Source: Chryseobacterium indologenes (GTDB lineage: Bacteria; Bacteroidota; Bacteroidia; Flavobacteriales; Weeksellaceae). Taken from it: 64,000 nt of DNA. Where the stretch lies: the NCBI RefSeq assembly GCF_018362995.1, contig NZ_CP074372.1, positions 1-64,000 on the forward strand, read 5' to 3'. Below are positions 8,323 to 17,560 of this stretch, one piece after another; position 1 is the stretch's first letter; each line of letters starts with the position of its first letter. The notes under the pieces were generated by a model. The model made no database searches. It had not been told where the DNA came from and was given only the letters and a program-made list of their open reading frames with translations. The position numbers and the translations under genes were made by a program.

Positions 8323-9441
8323 ATGGAAAACAAGGAACAAACCACTCAAAATACAACACCAACTCCTGCTGCAGCAAGCGTAGAGAATAAAAAAAAGAAA
8401 AATAAAACCAATAAAATCAGAGCTATTATCTCCAATATTATTGTCTTTCTGGTCATTGGATTTGGATTATTCTGGCTGGTACGCAATTATTTCCATATCG
8501 GAAGTAAAACCTATACAGAAGCCGCACAGGTAGAAGAATTTATCAATCCTATTAATACGAGAGTTTCCGCTTATATCAAAGAAATTAAATTCATCGAACA
8601 TCAGCATGTTAAAAAAGGAGATACCCTGGTTATTCTGGATGACCGTGAAATTATTACCCAGTTGGGACAGGCTGAAGCCGCCTATCAGAATGCTATGGCA
8701 CAAAAAACGGCAACGAGTTCTTCTGTGAATACCGTTTCCAACAATATCAATGTGATGCAGTCTAATATTGCAGGAGCAAAAGCCAGATTATGGAACGCAG
8801 AACAGAACTTAAACAGATACAGAAATCTTTTGGCAGCTGAAGCAGTTACAAGACAGCAATACGATCAGGTAAAAACAGAATATGATGCACAAAAGGCGGC
8901 TTATGAAACGCTTGTGAATCAAAAACAGTCGGCAAATCTTTCCACCACTGAAGTGAAAAGTAAACTGGGAATTAATGATGCCGAGATCAAAAGAACGAAA
9001 TCTGCATTGGATATGGCGAAGATCAATCTTTCCTATACAGTGATTACCGCACCTTATGACGGCGTAATGGGAAGAAGAACTATTTCTGAAGGTCAGCTGA
9101 TTCAGCCGGGGCAGCAGGTGGCAACCATTGTTCTGAATGGTCAGAAATGGGTAACAGCCAACTTCCTGGAAAGCCAGATGCCAAATATTAAAATTGGTGA
9201 GAAAATATCCATGACAGCCGATGCTTTAGGAGGTAAAACATTTGAAGGAATAGTGACTGCTGTTTCAGCCGCTACCGGATCAAGATACTCAAGTGTGCCA
9301 ACAGATAATTCTACCGGAAATTTCATTAAAGTACAGCAGAGAATTCCTGTAAGAATAGAGTTTACAGCTTCCAACAAAAAAGAAGATCTGGATAAACTGA
9401 GCGCAGGAATGAACATGAATGTGAATATTAATAAAGACTAA
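8323..9441 (+). CDS. HlyD/EmrA family periplasmic adaptor
   Basis: The 372-residue membrane fusion protein has a Lys-rich cytoplasmic start, one N-terminal membrane span (about 33-53, AIISNIIVFLVIGFGLFWLV), a lipoyl/barrel-sandwich half motif (HVKKGDTLVILDDREI, near 87), an alpha-hairpin coiled coil (about 105-225), the second lipoyl half (ITAPYDGVMGRRTISEGQLIQPGQQV, near 245) and a beta-barrel domain. It would join the MFS pump in the inner membrane to the TolC channel. The EmrA-like membrane anchor agrees with an MFS partner rather than an RND pump. Confidence 0.93.
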   Translation: MENKEQTTQNTTPTPAAASVENKKKKNKTNKIRAIISNIIVFLVIGFGLFWLVRNYFHIGSKTYTEAAQVEEFINPINTRVSAYIKEIKFIEHQHVKKGDTLVILDDREIITQLGQAEAAYQNAMAQKTATSSSVNTVSNNINVMQSNIAGAKARLWNAEQNLNRYRNLLAAEAVTRQQYDQVKTEYDAQKAAYETLVNQKQSANLSTTEVKSKLGINDAEIKRTKSALDMAKINLSYTVITAPYDGVMGRRTISEGQLIQPGQQVATIVLNGQKWVTANFLESQMPNIKIGEKISMTADALGGKTFEGIVTAVSAATGSRYSSVPTDNSTGNFIKVQQRIPVRIEFTASNKKEDLDKLSAGMNMNVNINKD

Positions 9442-9444
9442 AAG

Positions 9445-9526
9445 ATGGAAGATATCAGATTCCGGACATATGCTGAGGAAAATTAAGGTTAATGTTGAAA
9501 GTCTGCCATCTGATATCTGAAATCTG
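9445..9526. repeat. Imperfect inverted repeat containing the GATATC(A/T)GA word
   Basis: The arms at about 9445-9468 and 9501-9526, in the HlyD-MFS gap, are roughly 80% complementary and are centred on GATATCAGAT and ATCTGATATC. The same word (ATCTGATATCT) recurs at 33183-33197 before purM, so this looks like a dispersed element rather than part of the operon. Confidence 0.5.
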
Positions 9527-9540
9527 TTACCTAAAAAATC

Positions 9541-11133
9541 ATGTACAACAAAGGATTATATAGCGATTGGGTACCGAAACCCGTACAGCTGCTGCTGATT
9601 GTATTGCTGCTTGCAGTGGTAATGCCTATCGGTGGGGTTTATACAGGAAATATCAGCTATCTGACAGGAGGTACCGGTGCCATGACAGAATACTTCATGT
9701 GGGCCAACTATGCTACAACAATAGGAATGGGGGCCTGTATGCCCATTGTTCTCAGAATGAAAATGAGGTTCAAAGTAAGAGACAAGATGGTAGCTTTACT
9801 GGTTATTCTCGCATTTCTGAACTTTGTGAATGCAACGACCCTGCAGCCTATGATTTTTGTATTTACTTCTCTGCTTATAGGGTTTATGAAAATGATGATC
9901 ACGATAGAACTGTTTCTTCCACTGATGATGATGATCGGAAACAGAGGAATGTTTTATGGTCTGTTCTATACATTTGTTTTGGTGATGAACCAGGTCGCGA
10001 CTTATTATGCCGCTGAAGTGGCCGTTTCTTATAACTGGCAGCAGTTTTATATTCTGACATCGGTTTTATGTATGATATTGGCGCTTATCCACTGGATTTT
10101 TATGCATGATAAATATTTTGCCCTGAAAGTCCCATTACATTATATCGACTGGCTGAGTATTCTGCTTTTTATCTCCACATTCATGTTTTCAGCCTATGTA
10201 TTTTCTTTCGGGAAACAGCAGGACTGGCTGAATTCAAAGAATATTGTCAATGCAAGTATTGCTGCTTTTACAAGTTTTGCATTACTTACCATTCGTCAGT
10301 TGACGCTGAAGAGACCTTATCTTTCATTTAAAATATTTGCAAAGAACAATGTACAGCACGGTTTGTTTATGTTGATCTGGCTGGGAATGTTTTTAGGAAC
10401 GGCATCTATTCAGAATACTTTTGCGGTAGGAGTGCTGGGATATGACTCGGTGACAAATGCGAGACTGAGTATGCTGATGATTCCTGGTATTATTCTGGCA
10501 GGAGTGATTGCCGTATTTTGGTTTAAAAAAGAGAAACCACTGAAAATGTTCATCTTTTCAGGATTTGCAGCGATGATGGGTTATGCAATTATCATGTACT
10601 TTTCCATGGTACTGGAATTCAGTTATGACAACTGGTATCTGCCGATGTTTCTGAAAGGATACGGAATGTGTGCATTATTTATCTCAGTATGGTTTTATAC
10701 GTTGGATAAACTTGAAATGGATGATATGCTGGCTGCGATCGGGCTTGTTCTGGTTTGGAGAACTTTCCTTGCGGTAGGTCTTTTTTCAGCAATTTATTCA
10801 TGGTTTCAGTACCATTTTCAGGTGATTGCCATAGGAGATTTGGCTGTTTATATAGATGGGATGACGATTACACCTCAGAATGTTGCTTCCAATATGAAAG
10901 TAATTCAACTGAATGCCATTATTATAGCAGGTAAAAAATTGTTCGGATACATTATTTTGGCTGGTCTTGGTGTATTGATATATGTTCTTACTCATCATTT
11001 TGGACGAGAACGTTTCCAGTATTTAAGATTTATCAGAGTTCTTGGCGGTAAATCAGTTATTGCAAGAAGAAGACTTCGTGAAAGGAAAAAATTATTAGAA
11101 GAAATAAAAGATGCTGCAGGACCTGCGGTATAA
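9541..11133 (+). CDS. MFS transporter (EmrB/DHA2-like efflux pump)
   Basis: The 530-residue polytopic protein has about 14 hydrophobic segments, starting at residue 16 (PVQLLLIVLLLAVVMPIGGV), and a basic C-terminus (RRRLRERKKLLEEIKDA). The position after HlyD and TolC genes and the 14-span form match EmrB-type proton-driven drug exporters. The motif A loop normally seen between spans 2 and 3 is weak here (MRFKVRDKM), so the sequence is divergent. Substrate is unknown. A stem-loop terminator follows 22 bp after the stop. Confidence 0.88.
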   Translation: MYNKGLYSDWVPKPVQLLLIVLLLAVVMPIGGVYTGNISYLTGGTGAMTEYFMWANYATTIGMGACMPIVLRMKMRFKVRDKMVALLVILAFLNFVNATTLQPMIFVFTSLLIGFMKMMITIELFLPLMMMIGNRGMFYGLFYTFVLVMNQVATYYAAEVAVSYNWQQFYILTSVLCMILALIHWIFMHDKYFALKVPLHYIDWLSILLFISTFMFSAYVFSFGKQQDWLNSKNIVNASIAAFTSFALLTIRQLTLKRPYLSFKIFAKNNVQHGLFMLIWLGMFLGTASIQNTFAVGVLGYDSVTNARLSMLMIPGIILAGVIAVFWFKKEKPLKMFIFSGFAAMMGYAIIMYFSMVLEFSYDNWYLPMFLKGYGMCALFISVWFYTLDKLEMDDMLAAIGLVLVWRTFLAVGLFSAIYSWFQYHFQVIAIGDLAVYIDGMTITPQNVASNMKVIQLNAIIIAGKKLFGYIILAGLGVLIYVLTHHFGRERFQYLRFIRVLGGKSVIARRRLRERKKLLEEIKDAAGPAV

Positions 11134-11154
11134 AAGAAACCTTGTTTTTCACTA

Positions 11155-11196
11155 GTAAAATCCTGGTCCTTCGTTGGGTCGGGATTTTACGTTTTT
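11155..11196 (+). terminator. Terminator of the efflux operon
   Basis: The stem pairs GTAAAATCC (11155-11163) with GGATTTTAC (11181-11190 region), extended inward through wobble pairs, with a T-run (GTTTTT) directly after. It lies 22 bp past the MFS stop. Confidence 0.75.
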
Positions 11197-11225
11197 AAGA
11201 AGATGTCGAATTTTAAACTTTTTTG

Positions 11226-11342
11226 AAACATTAAGATTGTATTAAGGTGTTTAGAGTATTAAGATGAGCTTCGCATTAAGCTTAAAGATCAGAATGATTT
11301 ATCTTAACTATACTTTATTCCTTCTTCCTTCTTAATGGGTTT
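11226..11342. repeat. 117-bp terminal-inverted-repeat element (copy 1)
   Basis: This stretch begins AAACATTAAG and ends CTTAATGGGTTT, an imperfect inverted repeat. It shares the internal word CTTAACTAT and the terminal CTTAATGG(G)TTT with the element at 51537-51670. There is no coding capacity. It occupies most of the 351-bp gap before the TonB receptor gene. Confidence 0.5.
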
Positions 11343-11447
11343 TATATATATCCAGATTTATAAAACTTTTCTGTAAAAAGATATTTACCATCATAAAATA
11401 AGGGAAAATCTCATATTTCATTATTTTTATTCTTTCTAAATAAGAAT

Positions 11448-11455
11448 TATCTTTG
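11448..11455 (+). promoter_or_regulatory. -7 box (TATCTTTG) for the TonB-dependent receptor
   Basis: TATCTTTG fits TAnnTTTG and is 29 nt before the ATG at 11485. There is no clear TTG at the expected distance. No Fur-like palindrome was recognised by eye. Confidence 0.55.
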
Positions 11456-11484
11456 TGAGATTATAAAACTTTGAAGTAGAAAGA

Positions 11485-13695
11485 ATGAAAAAGCAGTATG
11501 CATTCATAGGTCTTTTGGTTTCGGGAGTGATGATTTCCCAGACAGTGAAAGATTCTATTGCCTCTAAAGGTATTGAAGATGTGGTGATTGTAGCCTCCAG
11601 AAAACCTACAAAAATCTCTGAAGTTCCGGGAACCGTTTGGGTAGTACAGAAAGAAAAGATTCAGGAACAGGCTAAAAGCGGAGTTCCCATCAAAGAAATG
11701 TTATCGATTCTTATTCCCTCTATGGATATCGGTCCACAGGGAAGAACCAACTACGGACAGAATATGAGAGGGCGTTCAGCGCTGGTAATGATCGATGGGG
11801 TTTCTCTGAACAGCATCCGTGCAATAAGCCGTCAGCTAGATGCCATCGATCCATTTAATATTGAAAGAATTGAAGTTCTTTCAGGAGCAAGCTCAATTTA
11901 TGGGGGAAATGCTACCGGAGGAATTATCAATATCATTACAAAAACACCTTCCAAAAAAGGAATCAGTGGAGAAACAGAACTGGGAGTACGTACAGGTTTT
12001 ATGGGGAAGGACGACCATGATTTCCGTGCCGCTCAATCCATTGCTGCCAAGGGTGATAAGTTCTTCGGAAGGCTAGGAGTTGCTTATCAGCAGAACGGAG
12101 GTGTGTATGGAGCAGATCAGAAACAGCTTTTTACAGATATTACACAAACCGACCTTCAATACAACCAGTCGATTGACATTTTGGCTACAGGAGGATATCA
12201 GTTTAACAATAAACATAAAATAACAGCTTCCCTTCAGTATTACAATTCTAAATTTAATGGGGACAGAAGTTTATTTTTAGGTGAGAATTTAAGTGCTTTC
12301 ACTACCAAAAATTCATCCCTGCTCCAAATGAGAGATGGTTTCTCATCTGACAAAAATGTAGGTACAGAGCGTTATATGGCAACAGTAGCTTATAATGCAA
12401 ATGGAATTTTGGGAGGGCAGGACCTTTATGTACAGCTGGCAACCCGTGGTGAAAAATTAGGATTCTATCCATTCCCTGGAAATGTTACGTTACAGACAGG
12501 AAGAATACCGTATATGTCCTCTTCACAGCAGGATACTTATTATTCCGGGATTAAAGCTTTACTATCCAAATCATGGCGTGGATTAAACGTTACCTACGGA
12601 GCAGATTTTGATTTTGAGAAATTTGAAGGAACACAATCTGTTTACGATATTGCCAAAACAATGTCGAGCGGAGGTCTGATCAATGAGACAAAATACAGCC
12701 TAGGAAGATATCCAACCAACCATTCACAAAGCTATGCAGGATATGTTCAGGCAAAATATAATATCCTTCCAAAACTACAATTGAATGCAGGAATCCGTTA
12801 TCAGCATATCAACGTAAAAATGGATGATTTTGTCGGTTCCGAACAACAGACACAGGTTGCGATGGGATACGGAATTTCAGCATCTGCAATTCCGGGTGGT
12901 GAAAGTTCTTATAATGTGACATTGGCCAATGCAGGATTATTATATAAATTCAATGAGCAGCACCAGGTTTGGGGAACTTTTTCCCAGGGAGCAAGTTTAG
13001 CCGATCCTGCCAAGTTTTATGGAATCGGGCAATATAAACTTGTGGGAACCAACTGGGATGTTGTATCAAGTATCAATGTTAAAGAACAGCCGCTGCAGGC
13101 GATCAAAACCAATCAGTTTGAAGTAGGATACCGTATAAACAAAGGAGGTTTAAGAGCCCAGGTTGCCGGATTCCTGAGTACTTCTGATAAAACGGTTGCC
13201 GTAGATAAAAAGACCTTCCAGATTCTCGTGAATGATTTGAAATTAAGAAACATGGGAATTGAAGCTGAGGTTTCTTATTCCTTAAGCAACGGAGTTTATT
13301 TCGGAGCAAGCGGACTTTTGATCAAATCTGAAGTAGATAATAAAGGAGAATGGCAGAAACAGGAGATTTATAATGCTTCTCCTTCAAAATTGGTAACCTA
13401 TATCGGGTATAATATTAAAAACTGGTCATTCAGATTCCAGTCGTTACAGAATTTCAAGCAGAAAGACGAGCTTAATAATGTTGTTGAAGGCTACAATACT
13501 TCAGACCTGATGATGGGATACCGATTTAACTGGGGTAAATTCAATTTAGGGATCCAGAATTTGTTTAATACAGATTATCAGACCATTTGGAGCAAGCGTT
13601 CCCAGGTATTATATTCTACCTACGGACTTCCGGAATTGTTTAATTATAAAGGAAGAGGAAGAACATTCAACCTTTCTTACACTTTTGAATTTTAA
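11485..13695 (+). CDS. TonB-dependent outer membrane receptor (siderophore-receptor type)
   Basis: The 736-residue product has a signal peptide (about 1-19, ending VMISQ), a TonB box-like start (IEDVVIVASRKPTKISEVPGTV), a plug domain (about 40-160, with ALVMIDGVSLNS and IERIEVLSGASSIYGGNATGGIINIIT) and a 22-strand-type barrel ending in the aromatic F (NLSYTFEF). It would import a ligand such as a ferric siderophore using TonB energy. There is no siderophore biosynthesis, ABC importer or Fur gene beside it, so the ligand is undetermined. It is flanked by its own promoter box and a terminator hairpin, so it is a single-gene unit. Confidence 0.92.
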   Translation: MKKQYAFIGLLVSGVMISQTVKDSIASKGIEDVVIVASRKPTKISEVPGTVWVVQKEKIQEQAKSGVPIKEMLSILIPSMDIGPQGRTNYGQNMRGRSALVMIDGVSLNSIRAISRQLDAIDPFNIERIEVLSGASSIYGGNATGGIINIITKTPSKKGISGETELGVRTGFMGKDDHDFRAAQSIAAKGDKFFGRLGVAYQQNGGVYGADQKQLFTDITQTDLQYNQSIDILATGGYQFNNKHKITASLQYYNSKFNGDRSLFLGENLSAFTTKNSSLLQMRDGFSSDKNVGTERYMATVAYNANGILGGQDLYVQLATRGEKLGFYPFPGNVTLQTGRIPYMSSSQQDTYYSGIKALLSKSWRGLNVTYGADFDFEKFEGTQSVYDIAKTMSSGGLINETKYSLGRYPTNHSQSYAGYVQAKYNILPKLQLNAGIRYQHINVKMDDFVGSEQQTQVAMGYGISASAIPGGESSYNVTLANAGLLYKFNEQHQVWGTFSQGASLADPAKFYGIGQYKLVGTNWDVVSSINVKEQPLQAIKTNQFEVGYRINKGGLRAQVAGFLSTSDKTVAVDKKTFQILVNDLKLRNMGIEAEVSYSLSNGVYFGASGLLIKSEVDNKGEWQKQEIYNASPSKLVTYIGYNIKNWSFRFQSLQNFKQKDELNNVVEGYNTSDLMMGYRFNWGKFNLGIQNLFNTDYQTIWSKRSQVLYSTYGLPELFNYKGRGRTFNLSYTFEF

Positions 13696-13740
13696 AAGTA
13701 CGTTTAAGGTTTAAATGCCTTGATCTGAAAATATATTGTA

Positions 13741-13785
13741 TTTAAAATCCGGTTTCTGATACTCATTGGAAAACCGGATTTTAAA
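13741..13785. terminator. Hairpin after the TonB receptor gene
   Basis: A perfect 15-bp stem, TTTAAAATCCGGTTT (13741-13755) with AAACCGGATTTTAAA (13771-13785), encloses a 15-nt loop. It has T's inside the 3' arm but no clean T-run after it. It probably ends the receptor transcript. Confidence 0.7.
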
Positions 13786-13842
13786 TATGAATCTTTGATT
13801 CAATCCGTAATAAAACTAATTCGTTACCCGTACTAAAAAATT

Positions 13843-13873
13843 TTGAACTTTGCACCCCGAAAACTTATCTTTG
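13843..13873 (+). promoter_or_regulatory. Promoter of the methyltransferase gene, predicted leaderless
   Basis: TTG (13843-13845), a 20-nt spacer and TATCTTTG (13866-13873) form a near-ideal promoter. The ATG at 13879 follows 5 nt later. The TTG that could be read as an upstream start codon is thus better explained as the -33 element. Confidence 0.8.
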
Positions 13874-13878
13874 TACTT

Positions 13879-14583
13879 ATGAAAGATTTAATGGGCAGAG
13901 CGATCTGGGATTATTACCACAATGAAAATCCGGAGGATCTGCAGACTGAAACATCAATTTCTGAGCTGGATGAACTTCCGGTAGAATATTTATTCCGAGA
14001 TTTTGAAGACATGAATGATATTGAGCAGAAAGCACTGGAATTATCCGAAGGAAAAGTTCTGGATATCGGAGCTGGAGCAGGTTCTCATTCTTTATATCTT
14101 CAGAATGAAAGAAATCTTGAGGTAACCGCATTGGATATTTCACCCAAATCTGTTGAAGTCTGCCAGCTGAGAGGCATTAAAAAAGCAGTTTGTAAAAATA
14201 TGCTTGACTTTTCCGGAGAGACTTTTGATACGGTTTTATTATTGATGAACGGTACCGGTGTTTTTGAAAGCCTTGCGAAAATTGATACCTACCTTCAGAA
14301 ATTATACTCTTTACTAAATAAAGGAGGACAAGTTTTGATCGACAGTACAGACATCCTTTATATGTTTGACCGCGATAAAGATGGAGGAGTGTATATTCCT
14401 GCGGGAGGATATTACGGAGAACTGGAATATGTAGTGCATTATAAAGGGGAATCCGAAGAACCGATTACATGGTTGTATCTTGATTTTAATACGTTAAAAA
14501 ATGCTGCCACAAATAATGGTTTCAAAATAGAAAGAGTGTTGAGAGATGAAGATTGTTATTTAGCGAAGCTTACTAAGAGATAA
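13879..14583 (+). CDS. Class I SAM-dependent methyltransferase
   Basis: The product (about 234 residues from the ATG at 13879) contains the SAM-binding motif I (VLDIGAGAGSHSLYLQ, about 59-74), an acidic loop after beta-2 (VTALDISPKSVEV) and motif IV-like GETFDTVLLLMNGTGVF. This is the Rossmann methyltransferase fold. The substrate cannot be told. An in-frame TTG at 13843 would add 12 residues but coincides with the promoter -33 element, so I prefer the ATG. The 3' end overlaps the convergent membrane-protein gene by 28 bp. Confidence 0.87.
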   Translation: MKDLMGRAIWDYYHNENPEDLQTETSISELDELPVEYLFRDFEDMNDIEQKALELSEGKVLDIGAGAGSHSLYLQNERNLEVTALDISPKSVEVCQLRGIKKAVCKNMLDFSGETFDTVLLLMNGTGVFESLAKIDTYLQKLYSLLNKGGQVLIDSTDILYMFDRDKDGGVYIPAGGYYGELEYVVHYKGESEEPITWLYLDFNTLKNAATNNGFKIERVLRDEDCYLAKLTKR

Positions 14584-15218
14584 CCAGAAAACCATTCGGG
14601 GTAACTGATGATAATTGCTAACATTATCAGACTAATAATACCTGGCAAGATATACGGAGCTGCTCTATAGGGTAGCTTTTTTGGTGTAAACAAAACCCAG
14701 AATACCAGTAAAATTAAAGCACCTACAGCAGCCATGAAAAATTCCGGACTTTTTCTATAAGTAAAAAAACCTTGTGTACTTTCCTTATATATGAGAGGAA
14801 CTAAAAAATTCTGAATAGGCAAAAAGACAATTCCGAAAATAAATGTTAGAATTGCTGCTCCATGCTTTTTAAGCTTAATAAAATTCAGTCCTAACAATAA
14901 AGCTCCTGGAATAGTTCCCAAAAGTCCTCCAACAAGTAAAATAAGGTCTCTCGGAAAAAGTTTAATAGCATTCGTATCTTCAGTAATATGATCTTTCCAA
15001 ATTTCACGTTCTTCTGTAAATTTTGCTTCTTCAGCTTCTTGTTTACGCTGAATCAATTGCTGAACAGTTTCCTTTTCCTGTTCACTAAAAACACGTCCTC
15101 TTTCTTCCAGAATTTCAAAAGCTGCCTGAACGGCTTCCGGAACAAAGCGGTTGCCTTCTTTTAAATATCCCTCTAATTCCTGATTGGAAAGCTTTCTTAA
15201 AACATTTTTATTGACCAT
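14556..15218 (-). CDS. Uncharacterised membrane protein with soluble N-terminal domain
   Basis: The family was not recognised. The 220-residue protein has a charged N-terminal part of about 85 residues (KLSNQELEGYLKEGNRFVPEAVQAAFEILEERG, then a Glu/Lys-rich helix), followed by about four membrane spans (near 92-112, 118-138, 155-178 and 190-212). The start sequence resembles small repeats that count or cap helices in other Bacteroidota membrane proteins, but this is impressionistic. It lies downstream of metG on the same strand, with a hairpin between them. Its 3' end overlaps the methyltransferase gene by 28 bp. Confidence 0.7.
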   Translation of the reverse strand: MVNKNVLRKLSNQELEGYLKEGNRFVPEAVQAAFEILEERGRVFSEQEKETVQQLIQRKQEAEEAKFTEEREIWKDHITEDTNAIKLFPRDLILLVGGLLGTIPGALLLGLNFIKLKKHGAAILTFIFGIVFLPIQNFLVPLIYKESTQGFFTYRKSPEFFMAAVGALILLVFWVLFTPKKLPYRAAPYILPGIISLIMLAIIISYPEWFSGYLLVSFAK

Positions 15219-15236
15219 AAGCTGTATATAAAAGAA

Positions 15237-15260
15237 AGGCTGCTTCTAGTGAAACAGCCT
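15237..15260 (-). terminator. Terminator between metG and the downstream membrane-protein gene
   Basis: The stem pairs CAGCCT/AGGCTG (15255-15260 with 15237-15242). Read on the minus strand it is followed by TTCTTTT. It sits 23 bp after the metG stop, so the downstream gene may depend on read-through. Confidence 0.55.
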
Positions 15261-15282
15261 GTGATCTTTATAATAAGGTTAA

Positions 15283-17319
15283 TTATCCGATCTCAATCCC
15301 GTTTTCAACATTGCTGTCGTCCGGTGTTACGAAAGATAATTTTCCGTCTGGTTTTGTTGTTAATAATAACATTCCCTGAGATTCAATTCCTCTGATTTTT
15401 CTTGGAGCAAGGTTTAATAAGATCATTACCTGCTTACCGATTACTTCTTCAGGAGTGAAACTCTCTGCAATCCCGGAAACAACAGTTCTTACATCTACTC
15501 CTGTATCTACAGTAAGCTTTAGTAATTTATCTGCTTTTTCTACTTTTTCAGCTTCTGTAATGGTTGCTGTTCTAAGGTCTATTTTAGTAAAGTCATCAAA
15601 CGTGATCTCTTCTTTCATAGGGTTTGCGTTAGGGTTTGTCTTTTTATTGTTTTGTTTTGTGTTTTCCAGCTTTTGGATTTGAGCTTCAATGACATCGTCT
15701 TCAATTTTTGAGAAAAGAAGGGATGATTCATTGATTTTATGACCTGTTTCAATTAATACTGATTGGTTTTCAATCGCATTCCAGTCTTTCTTCTCAACGT
15801 TGAACATGTTCAATAGCTTTTCAGAGCTGAAAGGCATAAAAGGTTCACATAACTGAGCTAATGCAACAGCTATTTGTGCTCCAACGAATAAAGATTGAGC
15901 CGCTTTTTCAGGATTATCTTTAATCGTTTTCCAAGGCTCTTCAGTCTGAAGATACTGGTTTCCAAAACGGGCGAGATTCATTAATGCTGTTAACGAATTT
16001 CTGAACTCATAATTTTCAAGGAATCCGGAAATTTCTTTTGCAGACTTACTTATTTCATTCAGTTCAGGGCTGTTTATATCTCCTTGTGGAACAACTCCAT
16101 CGTAATATTTATGAATAAGAACTGCAACTCTGTTGATGAAGTTTCCGAAGATACCTACCAACTCAGAATTATTCTTAGTCTGGAAATCCTTCCATGTAAA
16201 GTTATTATCTTTTGTTTCCGGAGCCGATGAAAGAAGAGCATATCTTAAAACATCCTGTTGTCCAGGGAAGTCTTCTACATATTCATGAGCCCATACCGCC
16301 CAATTTCTTGACGTTGAGATCTTATCGTTCTCAAGGTTCAGGAATTCAAAAGCAGGAACATTTTTAGGCATAATATAATCTCCGTGAGCTTTCATCATGG
16401 CCGGGAAAATAATACAGTGGAATACAATATTATCCTTTCCGATAAAGTGTACAAGGTCACTGTTTTCGCTCTGCCAGTAATCTTTCCAGTCTTTTCCGTT
16501 CTTCTCAGCCCATTCTTTGGTGAAAGAAATATACCCGATTGGAGCATCAAACCAAACATACAAAACTTTTCCTTCAGCATTCGGAAGGGGAACCGGAACA
16601 CCCCAGTTCAGGTCTCTGGTCATGGCACGAGGCTTAAGGCCGTCATTCAACCATGATTTAACCTGTCCGTATACATTAGGTTTCCAGTCGTCTTTATGGC
16701 CTTCAATGATCCATTCGTTTAAAAAGTCTTCGTATTCGTTTAATGGCAGATACCAGTTTTTTGTTTCTTTAAGGATAGGAACATTTCCGCTAAGCATTGA
16801 TTTCGGATTGATCAGCTCAGAAGGAGAAAGGGTAGAACCACATTTCTCACACTGGTCACCATAAGCATTTTCGTTACCACAATTAGGACATGTACCTACA
16901 ATATAGCGGTCAGCAAGGAATTCTCCTGCCTGCTCATCAAAATACTGCTCAGAAACTTCTTCTGTGAATTTTCCTTTTTCGTATAAAACCTTGAAGAAAT
17001 CCTGGCTGGTTTCATAATGCTTTTTAGACGTTGTTCTTGAATATTCATCAAATGAAATTCCCAGATCAGCAAAAGATTTTTTTATGATCCCGTGATATTT
17101 GTCAACAATATCCTGAGGAGTAACTCCTTCTTTTTTAGCTCTTATGGTAATAGGAATTCCGTGCTCATCTGAACCACAGATAAACGCTACATCTTTTCCT
17201 AATCTTCTCTGAAATCTTGCGTAAACATCCGCAGGAATATAAACACCTGCCAAATGTCCTATATGAACCGGGCCGTTTGCATAAGGCAAAGCTGCCGTAA
17301 TCATCTTTCTGTTTGACAT
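15283..17319 (-). CDS. metG: Methionyl-tRNA synthetase
   Basis: MetG charges tRNA-Met with methionine for initiation and elongation. The 678-residue protein has the HIGH motif (H19-IGH22 in PYANGPVHIGHLAG), a Cys4 zinc knuckle (CPNCG...CEKCG, about 142-160), the KMSKS-equivalent K333-ISTS, and a C-terminal tRNA-binding OB-fold (about 570-678, FDDFTKIDLRTATITEAEKV) of the dimerising type. Length fits the long bacterial form. A hairpin follows the gene at 15237-15260. Confidence 0.98.
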   Translation of the reverse strand: MSNRKMITAALPYANGPVHIGHLAGVYIPADVYARFQRRLGKDVAFICGSDEHGIPITIRAKKEGVTPQDIVDKYHGIIKKSFADLGISFDEYSRTTSKKHYETSQDFFKVLYEKGKFTEEVSEQYFDEQAGEFLADRYIVGTCPNCGNENAYGDQCEKCGSTLSPSELINPKSMLSGNVPILKETKNWYLPLNEYEDFLNEWIIEGHKDDWKPNVYGQVKSWLNDGLKPRAMTRDLNWGVPVPLPNAEGKVLYVWFDAPIGYISFTKEWAEKNGKDWKDYWQSENSDLVHFIGKDNIVFHCIIFPAMMKAHGDYIMPKNVPAFEFLNLENDKISTSRNWAVWAHEYVEDFPGQQDVLRYALLSSAPETKDNNFTWKDFQTKNNSELVGIFGNFINRVAVLIHKYYDGVVPQGDINSPELNEISKSAKEISGFLENYEFRNSLTALMNLARFGNQYLQTEEPWKTIKDNPEKAAQSLFVGAQIAVALAQLCEPFMPFSSEKLLNMFNVEKKDWNAIENQSVLIETGHKINESSLLFSKIEDDVIEAQIQKLENTKQNNKKTNPNANPMKEEITFDDFTKIDLRTATITEAEKVEKADKLLKLTVDTGVDVRTVVSGIAESFTPEEVIGKQVMILLNLAPRKIRGIESQGMLLLTTKPDGKLSFVTPDDSNVENGIEIG

Positions 17320-17427
17320 TTATAGTAAAGTTTTAACTGCAAAGATAAGGAATATCTGTTGAATACCGCTATTGATGGTGTTATTATGATGTAGAATGCA
17401 GTTTTTTTAAGGTTGAATATGAATTTA

Positions 17428-17447
17428 AGTTAAACAGTTGTTTAACT
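17428..17447. promoter_or_regulatory. Palindrome AGTTAAAC-AGTT-GTTTAACT upstream of susC
   Basis: The arms are perfect 8-bp inverted repeats with a 4-nt centre, 203 bp before the susC ATG. The shape fits a dimeric regulator site (LacI or TetR type). No regulator gene is adjacent, so the binder is unknown. Confidence 0.45.
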
Positions 17448-17540
17448 AAATATTAAATTAATCCAAATATTATGCAATGCATAAGACGTCGCAAATTATT
17501 GAAATCTAAAAAACTAACTAAAATCGGTTTCGTAATATAC

Positions 17541-17560
17541 ATAATTTTAACTAAAATTAT
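17541..17560. promoter_or_regulatory. Palindrome ATAATTTTA-AC-TAAAATTAT upstream of susC
   Basis: This 20-bp site has perfect 9-bp arms and a 2-nt centre, 90 bp before susC. The right arm word AAAATTAT repeats once more at 17564-17571. In DNA this AT-rich, chance is possible. Confidence 0.4.

Noticed and set aside
13795..13808. 14-mer TTGATTCAATCCGT shared with 31412-31425
   Set aside because: Flanks do not match beyond the word, so I could not define an element; it may still be a repeat fragment.
13843..13878. TTG as an upstream start of the methyltransferase gene
   Set aside because: The TTG is at the exact -33 position for TATCTTTG, and the added 12 residues cover the promoter. The ATG at 13879 is better.
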